This document shows, one piece after another, positions 1-7,393 of a DNA stretch of 46,866 nt (positions are counted from its first letter, which is position 1; every line of letters begins with the position of its first letter). The notes beneath the pieces are model-generated. The model had not been told where the DNA came from and made no database searches. It was given only the letters and a program-made list of their open reading frames with translations. The DNA lies in NCBI GenBank assembly GCA_023436245.1, contig JAEZJZ010000062.1, forward strand, positions 1 through 46,866, written 5' to 3'. Both the position numbers and the translations under genes were made by a program. The DNA comes from Bacillota bacterium (GTDB lineage: Bacteria; Bacillota; UBA994; UBA5500).

Positions 1-6
1 TTGCAG

Positions 7-83
7 GCGACCCCTACGCGCATACCCGCGTCTGCGGTTGGGGGGGGCGCATGCATGCGACCCCTACGAGCATTACCCGCGTC
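7..83. repeat. Two direct copies of a 26-27 bp GC-rich repeat, period 50 bp
   Basis: Copies at 7-32 and 57-83 share GCGACCCCTACG, then GCAT, then ACCCGCGTC. They differ by one substitution and one inserted T. The window starts here, so a longer tandem array could extend to the left. No gene is visible in bases 1-110. Function unknown. Confidence 0.55.
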
Positions 84-93
84 CTCGCAGGGC

Positions 94-108
94 GGGCGCG
101 ATGCGCCC
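94..108 (-). other. Short GC hairpin just after the ABC permease gene
   Basis: GGGCGC and GCGCCC form a perfect 6-bp stem with a 3-nt loop, two bases beyond the permease stop codon. There is no T-run on the minus strand, so it could stabilise a 3' end or be a weak terminator. Seen directly; role inferred. Confidence 0.35.
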
Positions 109-110
109 AA

Positions 111-1175
111 TCACTCTTCTCTGGCGAGCAGCGCTCCGGCCAACTGAATGCTGATCACGCCACTGATCAAGAGATATCCCAGCGGGAAGGCGCCTGGCAC
201 TTGACCGCTGATCAAATAGTCGCGCACCACCTGGGCACTGATCAAGGTGGGCACCGCGCCAGTCAGCCGCTCCAACCAGGTGGGCAGCGTGACCGGCAAA
301 GACGCCAAGAACATGGCCGGCAGCGTGAGCACAAAGCGCCAACCGTTGCCCTCGTTGGTGCCGCGCACGTAGGAACCGACTAACAGCCCGAGCGACACCG
401 AGTTAAAGGTAATCAGCAGCATCACGAGGTAAAACCAGGGATCGACCAGGAACTTGGAGGGCAGTAGGAACCAGATCATCAACACGATACAGCCGAGCGG
501 GAGTAGGCTGCTGAACAAACCAGCCCCCAGCTTCGCCCAGATGATCGCTTGGTCAGACAATGGAGACTTGCGCAGCGAAATCAGCGTGTTCTTGTCGCGC
601 TCCATGCTGATACTCTGCTGGCCAAGGCTCAAGGCTGTCATCACTCCCATGATCACGAACAGCGAGGAGAAGATCATCTGCCCGGCGGAGCTAACCTGCT
701 GTCCAGCCGCAAAGGATTGCCACTTGATCGGCGCCAAAATGGCCGATGGGTCGCTCATCGTCTCGGCCAGGGTCTGCTCGGCCAACCGCAGGTTGAGCTG
801 CTTCACCAGGTCAGCAAAGAACGCTTCTGCCACTGCTCCGGCTGTGTCGGATCGGTTGGCATACATCAGGGCGGAGTCCGGGGCGAGCAAGAGATAAGCC
901 TGGAGGGCTCCGGCATGCAGCCGCTGCTCCGCTTCAGCCTGACCAAGGCGAATCGTGGTCAGCTTGATCTGCTCACTCCCAGACCTAGCCTGCTGTTCGA
1001 GGTAGCTGACCAACTCCACATCGCCCACCAGTCCGACGTTAATCTCAAGCGCCTGACCCTGCAGATAGAAGTTGGCCATCAAGAGTATCACCGGAAGAAT
1101 GATCATCCAAATCAGCTCTCGGCGATTGCGCAGGACGGTGCGAATGTCTTTCTTCAGGAGCACTATCGCCTTCAT
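111..1175 (-). CDS. ABC-2 type transporter permease
   Basis: A 354-residue integral membrane protein, the permease half of an ABC exporter. A basic cytoplasmic N-terminus (KKDIRTVLRNRRE) precedes one membrane segment at about 22-40. An extracytoplasmic domain of about 130 residues follows, then a cluster of about five hydrophobic segments from about 170 to the end. This is the ABC-2 membrane family layout (NatB/YhaP-like). Its ATG overlaps the TGA of the upstream ATPase gene in the sequence ATGA, so the two are translationally coupled and probably form one transporter. Substrate unknown. Position downstream of larB-larC suggests co-transcription but does not prove a link to nickel-pincer metabolism. 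Confidence 0.85.
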   Translation of the reverse strand: MKAIVLLKKDIRTVLRNRRELIWMIILPVILLMANFYLQGQALEINVGLVGDVELVSYLEQQARSGSEQIKLTTIRLGQAEAEQRLHAGALQAYLLLAPDSALMYANRSDTAGAVAEAFFADLVKQLNLRLAEQTLAETMSDPSAILAPIKWQSFAAGQQVSSAGQMIFSSLFVIMGVMTALSLGQQSISMERDKNTLISLRKSPLSDQAIIWAKLGAGLFSSLLPLGCIVLMIWFLLPSKFLVDPWFYLVMLLITFNSVSLGLLVGSYVRGTNEGNGWRFVLTLPAMFLASLPVTLPTWLERLTGAVPTLISAQVVRDYLISGQVPGAFPLGYLLISGVISIQLAGALLAREE

Positions 1176-2074
1176 TTGCGTCCCTCCTGATAGACCTGCT
1201 GGTACACTTCCTCCAGCGCCACGGCCTGTTTGTTGATATCCAGCACCTGAATTCCCTGCTCATACAGCGCATGCAGCACCATGTTCAGTTTGTCGGCTGT
1301 ATAAGGTAGCTCGATCAGATTCGGTTCGGGACTGGTGACGAGATGAGCCAGCCCGGCGGGAACGCGGTCCACGCGAATGAGTACCCGATCAGTGAATCCG
1401 TATTGCTGCTTAATCTGCGACAGTGTGCCCGAGACGACCATACGCCCTTCTTTCATGATCCCAACTTGGTGGCAGAGATCGGCCAGTTCCTTCAGGTTGT
1501 GTGAGGCGATGATCACGGTGAGGTCGTCTTCCGCCAGCAGATAGGAGATGAAGTCCCTGAGCCCCTGCATGGCGATCGGGTCCAGCCCGGAAAACGGCTC
1601 ATCCAAGAACAGCAACTTGGGGCGATGGATGCAGGCAGAAAGAATGGACACTTTCTTGCGCATGCCTGTGGAAAGCTTGCCTACCAACTGACGACGCCAC
1701 TCCTCCATCTCAAAGCGCCGCAGCAGGTCTCGCACGGGAGCCTTCACCCCGTAGAGATCGGCAAAGAAGAGCAGGGTCTCCTCCACGGTCAACTCGTTGT
1801 AGAGCCGCAGATTCTCGGTGAGCAATCCGGTCAGATTGCGAATGCGTGTCCGCTGCTTCACCAGGTCATGGCCCAGAATGAGCGCGGATCCGTCCGTTGG
1901 CTCCAGCAGTGCGTTCAGCAACATGAAGGTCGTGGTCTTGCCGGCGCCGTTATGCCCAATCAAGCCATAAATGGTGTTGTCTTTGATGGTCAGTGAGAGG
2001 TCCTTGACCGCGACATTGCTGCCGACGCGGCTGATGAAAACCTTGGTCAAGCTGTCGGTGGTCACTGCGTTCAT
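1172..2074 (-). CDS. ABC transporter ATP-binding protein
   Basis: A 300-residue nucleotide-binding subunit that powers the neighbouring permease. Visible motifs are Walker A GHNGAGKTT (40-48), signature LSTGM (134-138), Walker B LLFLDEP (154-160) and switch histidine H192. The extra C-terminal 80 residues are usual for drug or antibiotic-type ABC-2 exporters (CcmA/NatA group). The ATG lies 6 nt after the larC2 stop; AAGGGGG at the end of larC2 is the likely ribosome site. The gene is read together with larB-larC. Substrate cannot be predicted. Confidence 0.88.
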   Translation of the reverse strand: MNAVTTDSLTKVFISRVGSNVAVKDLSLTIKDNTIYGLIGHNGAGKTTTFMLLNALLEPTDGSALILGHDLVKQRTRIRNLTGLLTENLRLYNELTVEETLLFFADLYGVKAPVRDLLRRFEMEEWRRQLVGKLSTGMRKKVSILSACIHRPKLLFLDEPFSGLDPIAMQGLRDFISYLLAEDDLTVIIASHNLKELADLCHQVGIMKEGRMVVSGTLSQIKQQYGFTDRVLIRVDRVPAGLAHLVTSPEPNLIELPYTADKLNMVLHALYEQGIQVLDINKQAVALEEVYQQVYQEGRK

Positions 2075-2080
2075 CGGTGC

Positions 2081-2536
2081 TCAGTCCCCCTTGCTCTGGT
2101 TGTCCTGCCAGAAAGCAGCGATCGCTTGCTGATAGATCAGTTTCACCGGCACGCCGGTACACTTGGCGATGCGGCGACAATCCTCATATTCCGGGGCGAC
2201 GTTTTGCAGCTGCCCCTGATGATACCCTAGCTTCACACGCACACTGCCCTCACCGACTGAGATTGTCACGCTTTGCCGGTCCAGCATGCGGCGGGCGGCA
2301 TAGTAGAGTCTCACTCCCAGACTGCTGCTTTGTTCTAGCACCAATGCCGCCAATGCCTCAGCCTGCTCGGGGCGGCAAATCACCTTGAGCAGAATGCCTG
2401 GCCGCTGTTTCTTCATCTGGACCGGTTGCAGCAGTGCATCCAATGCACCCGCAGCAAACAGCGCGTCCAGGACATCCTGATAAAGTTCCGGATTCTGATC
2501 GTCGATGTTTGCTTCCAGCACTGCCACCTGATCCAC
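2081..2536 (-). CDS. larC: LarC C-terminal segment (LarC2), nickel-pincer cofactor nickel insertion
   Basis: Encodes the C-terminal part of LarC, the CTP-dependent cyclometallase that puts nickel into the pyridinium-dithiocarboxylate pincer cofactor used by lactate racemase LarA and relatives. The family motif appears as VLEANIDDQNPE near the start and MKKQRPG further on. It is in the same reading frame as the N-terminal part and separated from it only by TGA at 2552-2554 and five sense codons. The first possible start inside it is GTG at 2536, which has no good Shine-Dalgarno sequence and lies within a hairpin. I infer that it may be made by stop-codon readthrough as one LarC chain. Alternatives are a separate subunit or a nonsense mutation. 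Confidence 0.8.
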   Translation of the reverse strand: MDQVAVLEANIDDQNPELYQDVLDALFAAGALDALLQPVQMKKQRPGILLKVICRPEQAEALAALVLEQSSSLGVRLYYAARRMLDRQSVTISVGEGSVRVKLGYHQGQLQNVAPEYEDCRRIAKCTGVPVKLIYQQAIAAFWQDNQSKGD

Positions 2537-2554
2537 AGGGCAGTTTGGCTTTCA
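2520..2554 (-). other. larC: Possible recoding site in larC: in-frame TGA followed by a hairpin
   Basis: On the minus strand larC1 ends with GTC GGC TGA. Seven nucleotides later a stem ACTGCC/GGCAGT (2539-2544 with 2520-2525) encloses an inner CTG/CAG stem and the 5-nt loop TGGAT, with a 2-nt bulge. Both sides of the TGA are in one frame. A stop followed at this distance by a stable stem is the usual geometry for readthrough or frameshifting. In Lactobacillus plantarum full LarC is known to need a ribosomal frameshift between larC1 and larC2. Here the frame does not change, so the mechanism would have to differ. Confidence 0.45.
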
Positions 2555-3469
2555 GCCGACCTCTGACTCTCCCGCGCCCACGACCGGAGGCTCATTTCCG
2601 TTAGCGTCAGCCTGTCCGTCGTGCGCATGATCGTGCGGATGCGGATGAGTGTGTTTGTGCTCATGCCCATGATCATGCGAGTGAGCATGCGCAGGCTGAT
2701 GCCCGTGCGCGCTGCTTGTCGGCTGCGGCTTTGGCGGAAGCTTTCCGGAGACACTCTCGCCGATCACAATGCGCAACACATTGGCCACGTCCAGATCCTT
2801 CTGCCCGGCCCCGTAGCCAACGGCCTGCGGCTGCAGGCTGGGGAAGGAACCGAAGCTCTGCGCCAGGGCCACCATCAGGGCCGCACCGGTGGGAGTGACC
2901 AACTCGATGCGCTGGCCGTTGTCATAGAGGGGCACGTTGCGCTGCAGCAGCAGGTCCAGCGTGGCCGGGGCTGGAACCGGAATGATGCCATGGGCCGAGC
3001 GCACCTGTCCGCCGCCGGTAGGCAACGCCGAGCAGTGCACCTGCTCGATTCCCAGGTAATGCAGCCCAAAGCAAGCCCCGATGATATCCACGATCGCATC
3101 CACCGCCCCCACTTCGTGAAAATGCACTTCTTCCGGGGTGGTGCCGTGAATCTTGGCCTCGGCAGCCGCCAACACGGAAAAGACCTGCAGACTGGCCTGC
3201 TGCACCGCTTCCGGCAGATCGCTCTGGCGAATGATCTCGCTGATCTCCGGCAGGCCGCGATGCACGTGGCCTTCTGCGGCCTGTACGCGCACGGCGGTGG
3301 CGGAGATGCCGCACTTCTGCACCCTGCTCACGTCCAGCGTAAACTCCGGCAGATGCAGGCCCGCCAAGCCCTCTTCCAATACCTGTAGGGGCAACCCGGC
3401 ATCAAGCAGTGCACCCAGGGTCATGTCTCCGCTGATCCCGGAGAAACAATCAAAGTAAGCTATCTTCAT
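2552..3469 (-). CDS. larC: LarC N-terminal segment (LarC1) with His-rich linker
   Basis: 305 residues of the LarC nickel-insertion protein of nickel-pincer cofactor synthesis. The family hallmarks YFDCFSGISGDM at residues 5-16, EVHFHEVGAVDAI in the middle and TPTGAAL near 195 are all present. Residues from about 255 to 287 form a linker very rich in His and Asp/Glu, as expected for nickel binding or storage. The chain stops at an in-frame TGA after GAGESEVG, where the intact family protein continues into the NIDD domain. The ATG lies 3 nt after the larB stop, so larB and larC are one operon. Confidence 0.88.
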   Translation of the reverse strand: MKIAYFDCFSGISGDMTLGALLDAGLPLQVLEEGLAGLHLPEFTLDVSRVQKCGISATAVRVQAAEGHVHRGLPEISEIIRQSDLPEAVQQASLQVFSVLAAAEAKIHGTTPEEVHFHEVGAVDAIVDIIGACFGLHYLGIEQVHCSALPTGGGQVRSAHGIIPVPAPATLDLLLQRNVPLYDNGQRIELVTPTGAALMVALAQSFGSFPSLQPQAVGYGAGQKDLDVANVLRIVIGESVSGKLPPKPQPTSSAHGHQPAHAHSHDHGHEHKHTHPHPHDHAHDGQADANGNEPPVVGAGESEVG

Positions 3470-3472
3470 TCG

Positions 3473-4228
3473 CTAGACACCCCTCTTGCGATTGATCAGG
3501 CTGGCCGCGTAGCCAGCGCCAAAGCCGTTGTCGATGTTGACTACGGTGATCCCAGAAGCGCAACTGGTCAACATGCCGAGTAGTGCCGACAGTCCTTGAA
3601 AGTTCGCACCGTAGCCGACACTGGTCGGCACGGCGATCACTGGCACGTCCACCAGGCCGCCAACCACGCTGGCCAACGCACCTTCCATGCCGGCCACCAC
3701 GACCACTACCCGAGCTGCCTGCAGGCGTTCGCGCTTGTCCAGCAATCGGTGAATACCGGCCACACCCACATCATACAGGCGCTCAACTTGGTTGCCCATA
3801 ATCTCCGCCGTGATGGCGGCTTCCTCGGCGACAGCCAGGTCTGCAGTGCCAGCCGAGATCACCAGCATCAGTCCCTCGCCGTGAATGGTGCGGTCACGCC
3901 AGATGGTGATCGTCCGGGACAAGGGATGATACTCTGTCTCGGGCAAAGCTCTCGCCACCGCCTGCCACACTTCCTCGCTGGCGCGAGTGGCCAGCACATT
4001 GCGGGAGCGAGCAGCCAGACGCTCAGCAATGGTCACGATCTGCTCCACCGTCTTGTTGGGACAGTAGATCACCTCCGGAAACCCGGAGCGAATTCCACGG
4101 TGATGGTCAAGCTTAGCGTATCCCAGATCCTCATAGGGCAAGTCCTTCAACTGCTGGAAGGCCGCCTGCGGGTCTACTTGGCCGCCGGCCACCCGCTGCA
4201 GTAGCTGCATCAATGTTGTTTGGTCCAA
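3473..4228 (-). CDS. larB: LarB, nickel-pincer cofactor biosynthesis carboxylase
   Basis: A 251-residue LarB. The family carboxylates and hydrolyses nicotinic acid adenine dinucleotide to pyridine-3,5-biscarboxylic acid mononucleotide, the first step of the pincer cofactor. The C-terminal half is PurE-like, with conserved stretches SAGTADLAVAEEA, VVVAGMEGAL, VPTSVGYG and NIDNGFGAGY. The start is TTG at 4228, preceded by AGGAGGT at 7 nt spacing; no ATG upstream fits. It leads the larB-larC-ABC operon. A TTGACA box on the minus strand at 4313-4318 may belong to its promoter, but the -10 at 4292-4297 is only 15 nt away. LarE and LarA are not in this window. Confidence 0.9.
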   Translation of the reverse strand: MDQTTLMQLLQRVAGGQVDPQAAFQQLKDLPYEDLGYAKLDHHRGIRSGFPEVIYCPNKTVEQIVTIAERLAARSRNVLATRASEEVWQAVARALPETEYHPLSRTITIWRDRTIHGEGLMLVISAGTADLAVAEEAAITAEIMGNQVERLYDVGVAGIHRLLDKRERLQAARVVVVVAGMEGALASVVGGLVDVPVIAVPTSVGYGANFQGLSALLGMLTSCASGITVVNIDNGFGAGYAASLINRKRGV

Positions 4229-4341
4229 GGTCGTACCTCCTGTAGTGGTTGCTGCACCGCCGGCGAATCGGTCGGTGGCAGGAATAGTCTCTCTATAAAC
4301 CGAACTCTCTTATGTCAATTATAGCGAAAAGGGGTAGTGAG

Positions 4342-6312
4342 ATGTTGCGAAAAACGTTGGAAATGGTTCAGCGGGAGCTTTCCGGCCCGAAAGCGTTCCA
4401 GCATGTGGCCGAAGTCTGTCAGCATCATCGGATTCAGGCCAGCCCTGGGTTCCGCCAAGCTGCCGTCTATTGCCGCCAGCAACTGGAGGAGGCGGGGCTG
4501 GATGCCGAAATCATCACCTTCCCAGCTGACGGCAAGACCCGGTATTGGACGTTGCAGATGTTCGAGGAATGGCATTGCGAGCAGGCGCGCTTGGATCTGC
4601 TCTCACCGGCAGTCGAGTGCCTGGCAGATTTTGCGGCGGAACCGATGTCCCTGATTCAGCGCAGCATCAGCACCCCCGAAGCCGGGGTGGAAGCGGATGT
4701 TGTCTGGCTGAAAGAAGGGGATGATCCGGAACCGTATGCCGACTGGGATCTGAACGGGCGCATGGTCTTCACCGATGGAGATTGGAACAAGGTGCGCCAA
4801 TGGGCAGTGGAGCAGAAGGGTGCGATCGGCATCATCAGCGATCGCATGCCCGAGTTTCCGCCGGTACGCCACCGCTTTGACATCCCCGATGCGCTGATGT
4901 ACACCTCGTTCTGGTGGACCGGTCATGAGCAACGCTGTTTCGGATTTGTGCTCTCACCGAAGGCGGGCGACCGCCTGCGCCGTCAGTGCCAGGAGATGGC
5001 GCTCGCGCATCAGCAGGATGCCACCCAGCCAGCGTACCCGAGGGTGAAAGCATTGGTGCAGGCCTCCTGCTACACCGGATCGCTGGAGGATGTCTCGGCC
5101 CTGATTCCAGGCCAGACTGACGAAGAAGTGATCGTGGCGGCACATCTCTGCCATCCGCGCGCATCCGCCAATGACAATGCCTCCGGAGTCGGCGTGGCCA
5201 TCGAGGTTGCCCGCACCCTGCAAACACTGATCAAACGAGGCAGTCTGCCCCAGCCAAAGCGCAGCATTCGCATCCTGCTGATCCCAGAGATGAGCGGCAC
5301 TTATGCCTTCCTGGCCACGCGGGAAGATCAGATCGGGAAGATGAAGGCCGCCATCAATCTGGACATGGTTGGCGAAAAGCAGGAGCTGTGCGTCGGGCCG
5401 TTGGTGGCTGAGTACCCGCCTCATGCGGCCAGGTCATTCGTCGGCGATGTACTGGCTGCCTGTATGGAACTGGTGGCCCAGGAAGCCAAGAACCTGGGCG
5501 GCACATCGTCGTATGCGCTGTTCAAGCACACCACAGCGCCGTTCTCAGGCGGCAGCGATCACTATATCCTTTCAGACCCGACGGTCGGCGTGCCCTGCCC
5601 GATGCTCATTCAGTGGCCGGACAAGTTCTATCATACCAGCGCGGACACCCTGGATAAAGTTGACCCGGATATGCTCTATCGGGTGGGCTGCATGACTGCC
5701 GCCTATGCCTATGCCATGGCCAATCTGGGATGGGATGATCTGACCTGGGTGTTTGGCGAGAGCCGCCGCCGCTACTTGAATCAAATTCAGCAACTGCTGG
5801 CCGCGGGAGCAGGAGCTCCTGCAGCCAGGGAGAAGCTAGACTATCTGCTGGCCCAGCGCGGGCAGGAGCTGGCTGACTTCGGTCGTTTCCTGGCCGACGA
5901 CCAACAGGCCGACTTCTCCGAGGAACTGGACAAGGAGATCGGATTGCTGACGGCGATCACTGAGCAACTGTGGCAACGCTGCTTTGCCGGGAACGACTGC
6001 GGAGAAGCGGCACCAGTAGTTGCTCCGGAGTACTTGGCAGTTCCGAAGCGCCTGTTCCGGGGGCCGCTTGAGTCGCGCGGCAAGTTGGAGCAACTGACTC
6101 CGGCAGAGCGGGCAGCCTACCAGGCGTTCTTAAAGCAGCATGCCGCGGCTGCGCGCAGAATGCCGAGCTACTTGGTCTATCGGGCCGATGGCGTGCGCAC
6201 AGTAGCCGAAATCGATCGTTTGGTGCAATTGGAGACAGGGACAAGTGACATGGCCTTCGCTCTCCGCTATTTTCAGTTCCTGGAGCGGCTAGGGCTGGTG
6301 GCCTGGGTCTAA
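4342..6312 (+). CDS. M28-type aminopeptidase-like protein with DUF4910 domain
   Basis: About 656 residues. The core is a zinc-aminopeptidase fold with an inserted domain, as in DUF4910 proteins. Likely metal ligands lie in AAHLCHP, NDNASGVG, EMSGT, NLDMVGE, GGSDHY and YHTSADT, the usual M28 order of His, Asp, Glu, Asp and His. The last 170 residues are mostly helical and end in a winged-helix-like region. No signal peptide is visible, so it is probably cytoplasmic. I chose ATG at 4342 because AAAAGGGG lies 7 nt upstream; the in-frame ATG at 4312 has no ribosome site. The gene diverges from larB. The peptide substrate is unknown; related proteins are often listed as aminopeptidases without tests. 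Confidence 0.82.
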   Translation: MLRKTLEMVQRELSGPKAFQHVAEVCQHHRIQASPGFRQAAVYCRQQLEEAGLDAEIITFPADGKTRYWTLQMFEEWHCEQARLDLLSPAVECLADFAAEPMSLIQRSISTPEAGVEADVVWLKEGDDPEPYADWDLNGRMVFTDGDWNKVRQWAVEQKGAIGIISDRMPEFPPVRHRFDIPDALMYTSFWWTGHEQRCFGFVLSPKAGDRLRRQCQEMALAHQQDATQPAYPRVKALVQASCYTGSLEDVSALIPGQTDEEVIVAAHLCHPRASANDNASGVGVAIEVARTLQTLIKRGSLPQPKRSIRILLIPEMSGTYAFLATREDQIGKMKAAINLDMVGEKQELCVGPLVAEYPPHAARSFVGDVLAACMELVAQEAKNLGGTSSYALFKHTTAPFSGGSDHYILSDPTVGVPCPMLIQWPDKFYHTSADTLDKVDPDMLYRVGCMTAAYAYAMANLGWDDLTWVFGESRRRYLNQIQQLLAAGAGAPAAREKLDYLLAQRGQELADFGRFLADDQQADFSEELDKEIGLLTAITEQLWQRCFAGNDCGEAAPVVAPEYLAVPKRLFRGPLESRGKLEQLTPAERAAYQAFLKQHAAAARRMPSYLVYRADGVRTVAEIDRLVQLETGTSDMAFALRYFQFLERLGLVAWV

Positions 6313-6351
6313 ACTAAGGTAACACCTACGATCAGACGAGGAGGAAGCTAG

Positions 6352-7290
6352 ATGCAGATTTTAATTACTCACAAGGCGACCGAGGAGCAGTTGGTGGCGA
6401 TCAAGAACGCGCTCCCGCATGCCGTGGTTACCCTCGCACGAGATGACGAACAGATCCGCCAAGCCATGCCAGTCACGGACGTGATCTGGGGCAGCCGCTT
6501 TCTGTCGGAAGTACTGCCAGAGGCCAAGCAACTGAAACTGATTCAGGTGTCGTCTGCCGGAGTGGATCGCTTGCTCACCGCGGAGCTGTTGGCGCATCCC
6601 GCCGCATTGTCCAACGCCCGCGGCATCCACGGTGCGACCATCTCGGAACACGTGTTCATGCTGATGCTGGCCCTAAATCGCAGCCTGCCCGCCGTGCTGA
6701 AATCGGCGGAGCAGCAGGAATGGACCAGGCCCGACGTGCTGCTGCTCGAGGGCAAGACGCTGGGCATCGTCGGCTATGGCAGCATCGGGCAGGCGATTGC
6801 GCGGCGCGCCAAAGCTTTCGACATGCGCGTACTGGCCACCCGCCGTCGCCCGCAACCTGATCAGTGGGCAGACGAAGTCTGGAACGACAGCCGTCTAGGC
6901 GATCTGCTGGCGCAGTCCGACTACGTGATCCTGGCTACTCCTCTGACCAAGGAGACCCATCACCTGATCGGCGCCAAGGAGTTGGCCGCGATGAAACCGA
7001 CTGGAATTCTGATCAACATTGCCCGGGGTCCAGTGGTGGATGAGCCGGCACTGATCGAGTGCCTGCAGGCAAAGAGGATTCTGGGCGCCGGCCTGGATGT
7101 CTTCGAAACGGAGCCTTTGCAGAAGGACAACCCGCTTTGGCAATTGCCCAATGTAATCGTCACGCCGCATCTCGCCGGCAACATGCCGGACTATGATGAC
7201 CGGGCCTTCACCATCTTCCTGGAGAATCTGCGCCGACTGAACGCTGGCGAACCGCTGCAGAACGTGGTGGACAAGAAACTCGGATACTAG
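6352..7290 (+). CDS. D-2-hydroxyacid dehydrogenase family protein
   Basis: A 312-residue NAD(P)-dependent oxidoreductase of the D-isomer 2-hydroxyacid dehydrogenase family, which interconverts 2-keto acids and D-2-hydroxy acids. The Rossmann motif GYGSIG is at 141-146. The catalytic triad is visible as R225 (NIARG), E254 (FETEP) and H273 (TPHLAG). RRR after the second beta strand suggests NADP preference. GAGGAGG lies 9 nt before the ATG. It follows the M28-like gene by 39 nt, so the two probably share a transcript that ends at the hairpin at 7299. Exact substrate unknown (glyoxylate, hydroxypyruvate or other). Confidence 0.88.
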   Translation: MQILITHKATEEQLVAIKNALPHAVVTLARDDEQIRQAMPVTDVIWGSRFLSEVLPEAKQLKLIQVSSAGVDRLLTAELLAHPAALSNARGIHGATISEHVFMLMLALNRSLPAVLKSAEQQEWTRPDVLLLEGKTLGIVGYGSIGQAIARRAKAFDMRVLATRRRPQPDQWADEVWNDSRLGDLLAQSDYVILATPLTKETHHLIGAKELAAMKPTGILINIARGPVVDEPALIECLQAKRILGAGLDVFETEPLQKDNPLWQLPNVIVTPHLAGNMPDYDDRAFTIFLENLRRLNAGEPLQNVVDKKLGY

Positions 7291-7298
7291 GATTAGTC

Positions 7299-7340
7299 AA
7301 AGGGACCTGTCTCCGCATGTAGCGGCGGCAGGTCCCCTTT
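7299..7340 (+). terminator. Rho-independent-like hairpin after the dehydrogenase gene
   Basis: AAAGGGACCTG pairs with CAGGTCCCCTTT with one bulged base, around a loop of about 19 nt. The T-run is short. It lies between convergent genes and may act in both directions. Confidence 0.55.
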
Positions 7341-7393
7341 GGATCCTGTCAGAAGCTGCTCTCTGCACGAGCTCGCGAGCGACCTAGTAGCCG

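Noticed and set aside
2520..2554. UGA in larC read as selenocysteine
   Set aside because: The site lies in a variable linker without a redox role and no family member is known to have Cys or Sec there; the hairpin alone is not enough evidence.
2413..2754. Long open frame overlapping the larC junction in another frame
   Set aside because: It reads out of frame with both conserved LarC halves and its product has no recognisable features. It does not supply a frameshift route, because both halves are already in one frame.
4292..4318. larB promoter TTGACA-N15-TATAGA
   Set aside because: The spacer is too short for confidence; kept only as a remark in the larB entry.
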